A DNA stretch of 19,376 nucleotides from JBBDWJ01 sp040902925 (lineage in GTDB: Bacteria; Acidobacteriota; Terriglobia; Bryobacterales; UBA6623). Each line of letters begins with the position of its first letter. The first letter of the stretch is position 1. Positions 7,963-15,508 of this stretch are shown here, one piece after another. A program made the translations under genes and the position numbers. Under the pieces are notes generated by a model. That model was not told the DNA's origin, did not search any database, and worked only from the letters and a program-made list of their open reading frames with translations. The DNA lies in NCBI GenBank assembly GCA_040902925.1, contig JBBDWJ010000228.1, positions 1 to 19,376 of the forward strand, in the 5' to 3' direction.

Positions 7963-9063
7963 ATGCGCTGGCCGTCCATTGCAGTCGAAGAATCTCCCGA
8001 AGCGTCCCGCTGGGCGCTGTGGCTGGCCGCCGCTGTGCTGATCGGCGTCGTTTTCTGGCTGGCCTCACAAGTCGTTCTGATGTTGTTCGGGGCCGTCCTA
8101 TTCGCGGTTTTTCTGCGCGGCCTCAGCGATTGGACGAGCCGTAGGTTGCACATCTCGGAAAACTGGTCGCTTGCCGCGGTGGTGGTTTTCTTGACGGCTG
8201 TTTGTGCCGGCCTGACGTGGTTGCTGGCTCCACAGGTTGCCCGGCAAGTCGATCAGCTTGTCGAGGTTTTTCCGCAAACCTTGGACCGCTTTACGGCCGT
8301 GCTGCGGCAATACGAATGGGGAGCCTGGTTGTTGGACCGCGCCTCGGATGGCGCAAACGGCGACACCGGAGTGCTGTCGTCTGGCGTCGGCCTGGTTGGG
8401 GGAATATTCTCCTCTTCGATTGCGGCGATCGTCAATTTCGCCCTCGTTCTGATCATTGGCCTCTACCTCGCGGCGGAAGCCCGCATGTATCAGCGCGGCC
8501 TGTTGCGCATGGCTCCGCCGGCAAAGCGCGAGCGCGCGGCCGAAGTGCTGGATGCTTCCGGCGCGGCGCTGCGAGGCTGGCTGCTGGGCAAAGTGTTGTC
8601 GATGACGGTTTCCGGTGTTTTGAGTTTCATTGGCTTGGTGATCCTGGACGTTCGCCTCGCCCTGACGATGGCGGTGCTGACGGCTCTTTTGGCGTTCATC
8701 CCGAACCTCGGCGCGATCCTATCGGTGATTCCCCCAGTGCTGCTGGCGTGGGCCGACGACCCCTGGAAAGCGCTGTACGTACTGATTTTTTACATCGGCC
8801 TGCAAAACGTCGAGGGCGTGGTGATCACGCCGATGATCCAGCGCCGCACGGCTTCGTTGCCTCCCGCGCTGCTGATGTCCACGCAGCTTTTCATGGCAGC
8901 CTTCTTCGGTTCGTTCGGATTACTACTGGCAGAGCCGCTAGGCGCGCTGGGGATTGTGCTCGTCAAGATGCTCTACGTGGAAGATACACTCGGCGACTCG
9001 GTTTCGGCGCCGCCATTGGGCGCTGAATCCGATGGTTCAGTTGCGGGTGTTGCCCAGAGTTGA
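7963..9063 (+). CDS. AI-2E family (PerM/UPF0118) membrane transporter
   Basis: This 366-residue integral membrane protein fits the AI-2E transporter family, whose members include the E. coli autoinducer exporter TqsA, PerM and several Na+/H+ antiporters. It shows the family layout: two adjacent N-terminal hydrophobic segments (about 20-55), a third (70-90), a long soluble loop (QVARQVDQLVEVFPQTLDRF), then four or five C-terminal segments. The family signature appears in LTALLAFIPNLGAILSVIPP and QNVEGVVITPMIQRR. The C-terminal 30 residues are hydrophilic. The ATG at 7963 has only an AGGA two bases away, so the start has weak ribosome-binding support, although no better in-frame start is obvious. 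The transported substrate cannot be told from sequence. It is divergent from the BON/diadenylate cyclase/DksA-like genes. Confidence 0.9.
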   Translation: MRWPSIAVEESPEASRWALWLAAAVLIGVVFWLASQVVLMLFGAVLFAVFLRGLSDWTSRRLHISENWSLAAVVVFLTAVCAGLTWLLAPQVARQVDQLVEVFPQTLDRFTAVLRQYEWGAWLLDRASDGANGDTGVLSSGVGLVGGIFSSSIAAIVNFALVLIIGLYLAAEARMYQRGLLRMAPPAKRERAAEVLDASGAALRGWLLGKVLSMTVSGVLSFIGLVILDVRLALTMAVLTALLAFIPNLGAILSVIPPVLLAWADDPWKALYVLIFYIGLQNVEGVVITPMIQRRTASLPPALLMSTQLFMAAFFGSFGLLLAEPLGALGIVLVKMLYVEDTLGDSVSAPPLGAESDGSVAGVAQS

Positions 9064-9121
9064 CGGTCTGTCTGTACAGGAATCGACTCCGCCAAGTGCA
9101 CTGAAATGCAAGTACAGTGAA

Positions 9122-10840
9122 ATGGTGCTGCGCCGAGTCCGGAAGAATTCATTCGCTTGGATCGTGTTGGCGCTTTGGGGCGCGGCACTCTCCGCGGCCG
9201 AAACCGTGCGCTACGTGGATGTTGCCGCCGCCGCCGGGCTGACTCGCGCCAACGTCTACGGCAATACCGGCCGCAACGAGTACATCCTCGAGACAACCGG
9301 AAACGGCGTGGCGATCTTCGATTTCGACGCCGACGGCGATAACGACGTTTTTATCGCGAGCGGAACCCGGCTGGGCGCCGCCAAAACAGATTCTCCGCCC
9401 CAACTCTACCGCAACGACGGAGCCGGTAAGTTCGCCGATATTGCTGAATCTGCGGGACTTGCGCGAACCGGCTGGGCCCAGGGCGTTTGCACCGGAGACT
9501 ACGACAACGATGGCCGCACCGACCTGCTGGTGACCTACTACGGTGTGAACCGGCTGTATCGAAATCGAGGCGATGGCACGTTTGAAGACGCCACGGTCAA
9601 GGCGGCGCTGCCCACCACGGGAACGCGCTGGGGCTCGGGCTGCTCGTTCGTCGACTACGACAAAGACGGCTTTTTGGACTTTTTCGTGGCCAATTACGTC
9701 GACCTCGACCTCGAAAAAACACCCAAGCCCGGCCAGGACCCCAACTGCATGTGGAAGGGCGTTCCCGTGATGTGCGGCCCGCGAGGGCTGCCGCTGGCGC
9801 AGAACGCGCTCTACCGCAACCGCGGCGACGGCGCCTTCGAAGATGTTTCCCAGAAGGCTGGAATTCTCGCGCCGGGAGGCCGCTACGGGCTCGGTGTCGT
9901 GGCCGCCGACTTCGACAACGATTCGTGGCCAGACATCTACGTGGCATGCGACATGACGGCCAGCCTGCTCTATCGCAACCGCGGCGATGGCACGTTCGAG
10001 GACGCCGGCGCGGCGGCCGGTGTTGCCTACAACGTAGACGGCCAACTCCAGGCCGGCATGGGTGTCGCCGTCACCGACTACGACGGCAACGGTTTTCTTG
10101 ACATCGTCAAGACGAACTTTTCCGGCGACCTGCCTTCGCTTTATAACAACGAAGACGGCGTATTCTTCGAGGACGTCTCGCAGCCCGCCGGCCTGGGAGC
10201 CAACCAGTTGCTCGGCTGGGGCGTTCTGTTTCTCGACGCCGACGAAGACGGTCGCCCCGACATTCTGATGGCCCACGGGCACGTCTATCCGGAAGTGGAC
10301 AAAGCCGAAATCGGCGAGGTGTATCGGCAGAAAACGCTGCTCTACCGCAACCTCGGCGACGGGCGGTTTCGCGACATCACCGCGCAGGCGGGGCCGGCGT
10401 TGCAGGTTGCGCGGCCTTCGCGGGGCATGGCCTCGGGAGACCTTGACGGCGATGGCAGCCCGGAAGTGGTCATCGTCAATATGAATCTGCCTCCCACGCT
10501 TCTCAGAAACGAAGGCGCGCGCGGCAACTCGGTTTGGGTGCGCCTCGAAGGCGTAAAATCCAATCGCAGCGCGATCGGAGCCCGTGTGACCCTCGAAGCA
10601 GGCGGGCGGCGGCAGATGCAGGAAGTCCTCGGCGGCGGCGGGTATTTTTCGCAGAACGAGCCGGCGCTCCATTTCGGACTGGGCGAAACGAAGGCCGTCG
10701 ACAAGCTGGAAGTGCGCTGGCCGGCGGGCAGCGTGCAGACCTGGGAAGGGTTGGACGCAAACCACAAGTACGTCCTCACCGAAGGCCGCAACGAATTCGC
10801 CAAGACCGCCTACAAGAAATCTCCCGACACGTCCCGCTGA
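9122..10840 (+). CDS. Secreted FG-GAP repeat protein with C-terminal ASPIC/UnbV domain
   Basis: This 572-residue exported protein begins with a signal peptide (basic RRVRKNS, hydrophobic FAWIVLALWGAAL, cleavage near SAA-ET, residue 26). At least seven calcium-loop FG-GAP/VCBS motifs follow, among them DFDADGDNDVF, DYDNDGRTDLL, DYDKDGFLDFF, DFDNDSWPDIY, DYDGNGFLDIV, DADEDGRPDIL and DLDGDGSPEVV, consistent with a beta-propeller. Repeated YRNRGDGTFED segments join the blades. The last ~90 residues (from SVWVRLEGVKSNRSAIGARV to the WPAGSVQTWEG motif) form an ASPIC/UnbV domain. Proteins of this CRTAC1-like type are abundant in Acidobacteriota and Planctomycetes; their function is largely unknown, though a surface or adhesive role is plausible. 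The start at 9122 was chosen because the signal peptide follows directly; a longer frame from 8954 overlaps the transporter. No strong Shine-Dalgarno sequence is present. Confidence 0.9.
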   Translation: MVLRRVRKNSFAWIVLALWGAALSAAETVRYVDVAAAAGLTRANVYGNTGRNEYILETTGNGVAIFDFDADGDNDVFIASGTRLGAAKTDSPPQLYRNDGAGKFADIAESAGLARTGWAQGVCTGDYDNDGRTDLLVTYYGVNRLYRNRGDGTFEDATVKAALPTTGTRWGSGCSFVDYDKDGFLDFFVANYVDLDLEKTPKPGQDPNCMWKGVPVMCGPRGLPLAQNALYRNRGDGAFEDVSQKAGILAPGGRYGLGVVAADFDNDSWPDIYVACDMTASLLYRNRGDGTFEDAGAAAGVAYNVDGQLQAGMGVAVTDYDGNGFLDIVKTNFSGDLPSLYNNEDGVFFEDVSQPAGLGANQLLGWGVLFLDADEDGRPDILMAHGHVYPEVDKAEIGEVYRQKTLLYRNLGDGRFRDITAQAGPALQVARPSRGMASGDLDGDGSPEVVIVNMNLPPTLLRNEGARGNSVWVRLEGVKSNRSAIGARVTLEAGGRRQMQEVLGGGGYFSQNEPALHFGLGETKAVDKLEVRWPAGSVQTWEGLDANHKYVLTEGRNEFAKTAYKKSPDTSR

Positions 10841-10941
10841 GGATACCGGGCTACGGTCGTGCCGCCTCGAGCGGGGCTGAGAACGGGCCGGATCGACGTC
10901 AAGCGCTGCCGCGATGGCGGCCCTGGGTAACGTTCGTGGGG

Positions 10942-10952
10942 TACAGTAGATA
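10942..10952 (+). promoter_or_regulatory. Possible -10-type element upstream of first GT2 gene
   Basis: TACAGTAGATA lies 16 bases before the proposed GTG start. A near copy, TATAGTAGACA (9 of 11 identical), sits just upstream of the second glycosyltransferase gene. The shared core resembles a -10 box (TAYAGT). I see no good -35 element at the usual distance. Confidence 0.3.
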
Positions 10953-10968
10953 CGTAAGGGCTGCTCCC

Positions 10969-11937
10969 GTGTCTGGTTCCCCCAACGAAACAGCGGCTTC
11001 CTTTCCTGGTCCTGCTGACCCGGTTTTCGAAGCCCCGATGATTTCGGTGATCACTCCCACCTTGAACCAGGCGGGCACCATCGAAGAAACGATCCAGTCG
11101 GTCGCCGCGCAGGACTATCCGTCGTTTGAGCACATCGTCGTCGATGGCGGATCGACCGATGGCACGCTCGAGATTCTGGAGCGCTACCCGCACTTGCGTT
11201 GGATCTCCGAAGCCGACCGCGGTCAAAGCGATGCCATCAACAAGGGCATCGACATGAGCGAAGGCGACGTGGTGGCCTATCTGAACTCCGACGACGTGTA
11301 TCGCCCGGGGGCGCTGCAGGCTGTCTCCGACGCGTTCGCCGCTCATCCGCAAAGCGGCGTGGTGGTGGGCGACTGCGAAATCATTGACGCGAAGTCGCGT
11401 GTCGAAGGCCTGTTCCGGGCGCGCCTGGACCGCCGTGAAGACCTGCTGCGCTACTGGGAATGGGGCGCCGGGTTCTGTCTTCCGCAGCCGTCCGTTTTCG
11501 TGCGGCGCGAGTTGTTCGACCGCGTCGGCGGCTTCCGCGAGCCGCTGCATCTGGCGATGGACTACGAGATGTGGCTGCGGCTCGCCGCCTGCACCGAGTT
11601 CACCGTCGTCTCGAAGACTTTGGCGGGTTTTCGCGTTACGCCCGACACCAAAACGCGCCGCCAGCGCTACGCCATGACGCTCGAGGCGTATCTGGTGAGC
11701 CGCGAGTTCACCCACCTGGTCCCCTGGAAGCAGCGTTTTGGGCTCGGCATCGAAGCGCACCGCCAGATCGGCGGCCATCTGTTGACCCTGGCCGAGGAAG
11801 AGCTCGCCGAGCGAACCCTCGACCGCCCGGCCTCGAAAATCTTGCTGCGTGCGATCGGGTTGTGGCCCCTGCTGTGCGGCTCGCCCCGTGTCTGGCGGGC
11901 CCTGGGACGAAGTTTTTTGCGCGCCCCGGCGGCTTGA
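10969..11937 (+). CDS. Family 2 (GT-A) glycosyltransferase
   Basis: This 322-residue glycosyltransferase of the PF00535 type is predicted to transfer a sugar from a nucleotide-sugar donor during surface polysaccharide assembly; donor and acceptor are unknown. From the GTG start, the fold begins near residue 24 (MISVITPTLNQAGTI). Next come HIVVDGGSTDGT (nucleotide binding), ADRGQSDAINKG, and the DxD-type metal site AYLNSDDVYRPG. AMDYEMWLRL matches the acidic catalytic-region motif. The start is a choice: GTG at 10969 has AAGGG eight bases upstream, while ATG at 11038 sits at the domain start but lacks a Shine-Dalgarno sequence. A frame reaching back to 10534 overlaps the FG-GAP gene and is unlikely. 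It is clearly paralogous to the next gene (shared RWISE, DRGQS, AINKG, NSDDV) but lacks that protein's C-terminal beta-rich extension. Confidence 0.88.
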   Translation: MSGSPNETAASFPGPADPVFEAPMISVITPTLNQAGTIEETIQSVAAQDYPSFEHIVVDGGSTDGTLEILERYPHLRWISEADRGQSDAINKGIDMSEGDVVAYLNSDDVYRPGALQAVSDAFAAHPQSGVVVGDCEIIDAKSRVEGLFRARLDRREDLLRYWEWGAGFCLPQPSVFVRRELFDRVGGFREPLHLAMDYEMWLRLAACTEFTVVSKTLAGFRVTPDTKTRRQRYAMTLEAYLVSREFTHLVPWKQRFGLGIEAHRQIGGHLLTLAEEELAERTLDRPASKILLRAIGLWPLLCGSPRVWRALGRSFLRAPAA

Positions 11938-11995
11938 GTGCCAGCCCGGCCCTGCCGCCCGAGAGATAGTGTCGCGCCGTCCGCGAGATCCTTGC

Positions 11996-12037
11996 GATGC
12001 GCCGAGCGTTGCCCGAGATGCGGCGAGCGCTGCCCGC
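11996..12037. repeat. 21-bp imperfect tandem repeat
   Basis: Two adjacent 21-base units (11996-12016 and 12017-12037), differing at three positions, lie just upstream of the second glycosyltransferase gene, and a third unit begins with GAT at 12038. The unit contains CGAGCG and TGCCCG. It ends next to the -10-like TATAGT, so it occupies the place where a -35 box or an activator site would be. Confidence 0.6.
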
Positions 12038-12045
12038 GATTCGCC

Positions 12046-12056
12046 TATAGTAGACA
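12046..12056 (+). promoter_or_regulatory. Possible -10-type element upstream of second GT2 gene
   Basis: TATAGTAGACA lies nine bases before the ATG at 12065 and matches a similar element before the previous gene. It overlaps a small inverted repeat, CGCCT (12042-12046) and AGGCG (12058-12062), whose right arm includes part of the AAAGG ribosome-binding site. Confidence 0.35.
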
Positions 12057-12064
12057 AAGGCGGC

Positions 12065-13297
12065 ATGAATTCCAGTCCACTCGTCACCATCGTCACTCCG
12101 TCCCTGAATCAGGGCCCCTTCATCCGGCCGACGATCGAAAGCGTCCTTAGTCAGGACTATCCGCACATCGAATACGTTGTCATGGACGGCGGCTCGACCG
12201 ACAGTACGCTGGATGTGCTGAAATCCTACGGCGACCGGGTGCGCTGGATTTCCGAGCCCGACCGCGGCCAGTCCCACGCCATCAACAAGGGTTTCAAGGC
12301 GGCTAAGGGCGATATCGTCGCCTATATCAACTCCGACGACGTGCTGCTGCCGGGCGCGGTTCGCAAGGCCGCGGAAGCCTTCGTGAGAGATCCGGAGCTG
12401 GGCATGGTCTACGGCGAGGGCTTCATCCTCGAAGAAGACGGCGCGGTGCGCTGCCCCTTTCCGTACAGCGAGCCGTTCGACCTCTGGCGGCTGGTTTACT
12501 ACTGGGATTCGATCCTGCAGCAGTCCGTCTACATGCGCAAGTCGGCGCTCGAGGCGATCGGCTGGGTCGATGAATCGCTGCACTGGGGCATGGACTGGGA
12601 TTTGTTCATCCGCCTCGCGAAGAGCTTTCCGGTCGAGCGGCTGGACGCGGAGATGGGCGCTATTCGCGACTACTCCGACACCAAGGCCGCCACGGGCGGT
12701 TTTCGGCGCTGGCGCGAGCTGTCGAATATCTCGTGCCGGCACGCGGGACGGCGCATCACTCCGGCGTGCCTGATCTTTTTTCTCGATACGTACTACAAGA
12801 TGGTCTCGGCGCGGTTCGGCTCGCCGTCGTCGGGCGGAGCCAAGGGGCTGCTGAGCCGCGGGCTCCTGTTCGGGCACGGCATTGCGTCACACTTTTTGTG
12901 GCCCTACCTGCACGACTCGCAGGGCTGGTTCGAAGACGGCTGGGCCGCGCCGACGGTGCATCTTGCATTTCCGCGATGCGAAGGCGAAGCGCGCCTGGAA
13001 GTCGAAGGCTCGCTCCCGGAGTCGTTCGCCGCCGAGCAAAGCCTCGAAGTGGCCGTGAACGGGAAGGTGATCGGACGCAGAGTTGTGAGCGCCGGCCGAT
13101 TTCAGCTATCCGAGCCGCTGCCGGAGCAGCGCAACGGCGCGGAGATGCTGGGCGTGGAATTGCGCGCCTCGAAGGTCATCGACCGCCGCCAAAGCCCGCG
13201 CGGCCGCGGGCGCCGCCTCTGCTATCAACTCGATGAAGTACGGCTGGCCACGCCGACCCGCAGCTTCGTCTGCATTCCGCCGCAAATGTTCGGCTGA
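12065..13297 (+). CDS. Family 2 glycosyltransferase with C-terminal beta-rich domain
   Basis: This 410-residue protein has a PF00535 GT-A domain at about 5-215: VTIVTPSLNQGPFI, VVMDGGSTDSTLDVL, DRGQSHAINKG, the metal site AYINSDDVLLPG, and GMDWDLFIRL. A linker with a short hydrophobic stretch (PACLIFFLDTYYKMV) follows. From about residue 295 there is a separate beta-rich region, beginning SQGWFEDGWAAPTVHL, that resembles the GW-x-x-E modules of the 903-residue protein downstream. Start ATG at 12065 is preceded by AAAGG four bases away. It is probably an exopolysaccharide or O-antigen transferase acting with the fucose-nucleotide genes that follow, but its sugar specificity is not readable. 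The extension makes it longer than the upstream paralogue, and could bind glycan (inference). Confidence 0.88.
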   Translation: MNSSPLVTIVTPSLNQGPFIRPTIESVLSQDYPHIEYVVMDGGSTDSTLDVLKSYGDRVRWISEPDRGQSHAINKGFKAAKGDIVAYINSDDVLLPGAVRKAAEAFVRDPELGMVYGEGFILEEDGAVRCPFPYSEPFDLWRLVYYWDSILQQSVYMRKSALEAIGWVDESLHWGMDWDLFIRLAKSFPVERLDAEMGAIRDYSDTKAATGGFRRWRELSNISCRHAGRRITPACLIFFLDTYYKMVSARFGSPSSGGAKGLLSRGLLFGHGIASHFLWPYLHDSQGWFEDGWAAPTVHLAFPRCEGEARLEVEGSLPESFAAEQSLEVAVNGKVIGRRVVSAGRFQLSEPLPEQRNGAEMLGVELRASKVIDRRQSPRGRGRRLCYQLDEVRLATPTRSFVCIPPQMFG

Positions 13298-13317
13298 CAG
13301 ATCGCCGGCAGTATAAT
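13289..13317 (+). promoter_or_regulatory. Likely sigma-70-type promoter for gmd
   Basis: A perfect consensus -10 box, TATAAT, lies at 13312-13317. A weak -35 candidate, TTCGGC (13289-13294), sits 17 bases upstream, overlapping the end of the previous coding region. The distance from TATAAT to the gmd start predicts a leader of about 130 bases carrying a hairpin and an octamer array. Confidence 0.5.
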
Positions 13318-13352
13318 GTCAGCGTGTTCTCGCTATGCATAGCCGCCGGTGA

Positions 13353-13373
13353 CGCAGCCGGAATAAGGCTGCG
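13353..13373 (+). repeat. Leader hairpin upstream of gmd
   Basis: Perfect arms CGCAGCC (13353-13359) and GGCTGCG (13367-13373) flank a seven-base loop (GGAATAA). The hairpin falls between the TATAAT box and the gmd start, so it would be in the 5' leader of the mRNA. There is no following T-run, so it is not an ordinary terminator of the preceding gene. Confidence 0.5.
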
Positions 13374-13403
13374 CTGCAGGCGCCGGCGCCGGACTTGCCC
13401 TGC

Positions 13404-13443
13404 GGATCAACCGATCAACCGATGAACCGATCAACGGATCAAC
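13404..13443. repeat. Five tandem octamers immediately upstream of gmd
   Basis: Five head-to-tail 8-base units fill 40 bases and end 13 bases before the gmd ATG: GGATCAAC, CGATCAAC, CGATGAAC, CGATCAAC, GGATCAAC. The consensus is CGATCAAC with single-base variants. The unit length is not a multiple of three and the array sits where the ribosome-binding site would lie. It could be a slippage-prone tract or an array of regulator sites; both are inferences. Confidence 0.85.
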
Positions 13444-13456
13444 AGTTTCCCTCTTC

Positions 13457-14500
13457 ATGAAACGCGCTCTGATCACCGGCATTACCGGCCAGGACGGCTC
13501 CTATCTCACGCGCCTGCTGCTCGCCAAGGGATACGAAGTCCACGGCATCATCCGCCGCGCCAGCTCGTTCAACACGCATCGCATCGATGATATTTACCAG
13601 GACCCGCACGAACAAAAGCCGCGCCTGTTTCTGCACTACGGCGATCTCACCGAAGGCACCTCGCTGCCGAACCTGCTGACGCAAATCGACCCCGGCGAGA
13701 TCTACCACCTGGCGGCGCAATCGCACGTCATGGTCTCGTTCCAGCAGCCCGAATACACTGGCGACGTCGTCGCGCTCGGGACGCTGCGCCTGCTCGAAGC
13801 GGTTCGCAATCACATCGAGCGCACCGGCAAGGCCGTCCGTTTCTACCAGGCCGGCTCGTCGGAGATGTATGGCGCGGCCGAGCCGCCGCAGAACGAGAAC
13901 ACGCCGTTTCATCCGCGCAGCCCTTACGCCGCAAGCAAGGTGGCCGCGCACTGGTACGCGGTGAACTATCGCGAAGCCTACGGGCTGTTCGTGGTCAACG
14001 GCATCTTGTTCAATCACGAATCGCCGCAGCGGGGCGAGACCTTTGTGACGCGCAAAATCACTCGCGGGCTGGCGCGCATCCACGCCGGCTTGCAGCAGAC
14101 TTTGTTTCTGGGGAATCTCGACGCGCAGCGCGACTGGGGCTACGCCGGCGATTACGTCGATGCGATGTGGCGGATGTTGCAGCAGCCCGAGGCCGATGAT
14201 TACGTCATCGCCACCGGCGAGTCGCATACGGTCCGCGATTTTCTCGACGAAGCGTCGCGCGCCCTCGGCCTCGACTGGAAAAAGCACGTCGAGATCGACC
14301 CGCGCTACTTGCGGCCGGCGGAAGTCCATTCGCTGCGCGGCGACGCTTCCAAGGCCCGTGAAAAGCTGGCATGGCAGCCGGCCGTGGGCTTTTCGCAACT
14401 CGTTGCCATGATGGTGGAGCACGATCTCGATCTGGCGCGCGGAGAGCAGGCGCTGCGTCAGGCCGGGCACTCGGTTGCGCCGGGAACCGGCCGTGGATAG
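13457..14500 (+). CDS. gmd: GDP-mannose 4,6-dehydratase
   Basis: This enzyme converts GDP-D-mannose to GDP-4-keto-6-deoxy-D-mannose, the first committed step to GDP-L-fucose and related 6-deoxy sugars, in the cytoplasm. It has 347 residues, slightly shorter than typical Gmd (about 370). It shows the extended-SDR Rossmann motif GITGQDG (8-14), the Gmd-specific IIRRASSFNTHRIDDIY, and DLTEGTSL. The active-site region AGSSEMYG (132-139, with Glu136) is followed by YAASK (Tyr157, Lys161), and RDWGYAGDYVDAMW is the usual C-terminal signature. The ATG at 13457 starts the domain directly, but no Shine-Dalgarno sequence precedes it; instead the octamer array ends 13 bases away. Its last eight bases overlap the fucose synthase gene, suggesting translational coupling. 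Confidence 0.95.
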   Translation: MKRALITGITGQDGSYLTRLLLAKGYEVHGIIRRASSFNTHRIDDIYQDPHEQKPRLFLHYGDLTEGTSLPNLLTQIDPGEIYHLAAQSHVMVSFQQPEYTGDVVALGTLRLLEAVRNHIERTGKAVRFYQAGSSEMYGAAEPPQNENTPFHPRSPYAASKVAAHWYAVNYREAYGLFVVNGILFNHESPQRGETFVTRKITRGLARIHAGLQQTLFLGNLDAQRDWGYAGDYVDAMWRMLQQPEADDYVIATGESHTVRDFLDEASRALGLDWKKHVEIDPRYLRPAEVHSLRGDASKAREKLAWQPAVGFSQLVAMMVEHDLDLARGEQALRQAGHSVAPGTGRG

Positions 14501-15449
14501 CAACGCCAAAATCTTCGTGGCGGGCCACCGCGGGTTGGTGGGATCGGCAATTGCGCGCCAACTGGCTGCGAGCGGTCACCACAACGTCGTGACCCGAACC
14601 CGCGCCGAGCTGGACCTGACGAGCCAGGCGGCGGTGGAGCGGTTCTTTGAATCCGAACGGCCCGGCTACGTGTTTCTTGCCGCCGCGAAGGTCGGCGGTA
14701 TTCTTGCCAACTCGACCTACCCGGCCGAGTTCATCCGCGAAAACCTGCTGATCCAAACCAACGTCATCGACGCGGCGTGGCGGCACGGCGTGCGCAAGCT
14801 CGAGTTTCTGGGTTCTTCGTGCGTGTATCCAAAGTTCGCGCGCCAGCCGATCACCGAAGACCAACTGCTCGCCGCGCCGCTCGATCCGACCAATGAGGCC
14901 TACGCTGTCGCCAAAATCGCCGGCATCGGGATGTGCAAAGCCTACCGCCGGCAGTATGATTTTCGGACTATTTGCCTGATGCCGACGAACCTTTACGGCC
15001 TCGGCGACAATTTCGACGCCGAGAATTCGCACGTGCTGTCGGCGCTGCTGCGCAGATTCCACGAAGCGAAACAGAGCGGCGCGCCCGCCGTGACCGTGTG
15101 GGGCAGCGGCCAGCCGCGGCGGGAATTTCTGCACGTCGACGACCTGGCTGCGGCCGCCATTTTCCTGATGGAGAAATACGATGCCGAGGAAATCATCAAC
15201 GTCGGTGCCGGCAAGGATATCTCCATTGCCGAGCTGAGCGAGCTGATTCGCGAGGTCGTCGGCTACGAAGGAAAAATCGTCTTCGACACGTCACGCCCTG
15301 ACGGCACGCCGCGAAAGCTGCTGGAGGTTTCGCGGCTCGATGCGCTGGGCTGGCGGCCCCGCATCGGCCTGCGCGAAGGAATCGGCGCCACCTACGACTG
15401 GTATCGCCAACAAGCCGCGGCCACGCAAGGAGCGGCGCAGCGGGTGTGA
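14493..15449 (+). CDS. fcl: GDP-L-fucose synthase
   Basis: This bifunctional epimerase/NADPH reductase turns GDP-4-keto-6-deoxy-D-mannose into GDP-L-fucose. It has 318 residues, normal for the family. It shows GHRGLVG (11-17, Rossmann loop) and AAKVGGI. The active-site string GSSCVYP carries Ser108/Ser109 and Cys110, YAVAK gives Tyr137 and Lys141, and NSHV gives His180. These match the Ser, Cys, Tyr-Lys and His catalytic residues known from E. coli Fcl. The GTG at 14493 is preferred because GGGAA lies upstream and the protein begins right at the fold; an alternative TTG at 14475 adds six residues. It overlaps the gmd stop by eight bases, so the two are almost certainly one operon. Confidence 0.95.
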   Translation: MDSNAKIFVAGHRGLVGSAIARQLAASGHHNVVTRTRAELDLTSQAAVERFFESERPGYVFLAAAKVGGILANSTYPAEFIRENLLIQTNVIDAAWRHGVRKLEFLGSSCVYPKFARQPITEDQLLAAPLDPTNEAYAVAKIAGIGMCKAYRRQYDFRTICLMPTNLYGLGDNFDAENSHVLSALLRRFHEAKQSGAPAVTVWGSGQPRREFLHVDDLAAAAIFLMEKYDAEEIINVGAGKDISIAELSELIREVVGYEGKIVFDTSRPDGTPRKLLEVSRLDALGWRPRIGLREGIGATYDWYRQQAAATQGAAQRV

Positions 15450-15508
15450 CGGGAACGTGGAAGGAAGAACGCTGGAGGATCATCCACCGCCACGCGATGT
15501 GGGTGGAG

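Noticed and set aside
9149..10765. 538-residue minus-strand frame opposite the FG-GAP protein
   Set aside because: Periodic Asp/Gly codons of the repeats create an open antisense frame rich in Val/Ala/Arg; it has no family motif.
13439..14509. 356-residue minus-strand frame opposite gmd
   Set aside because: gmd is unmistakable on the plus strand; the antisense frame is a codon-bias shadow.
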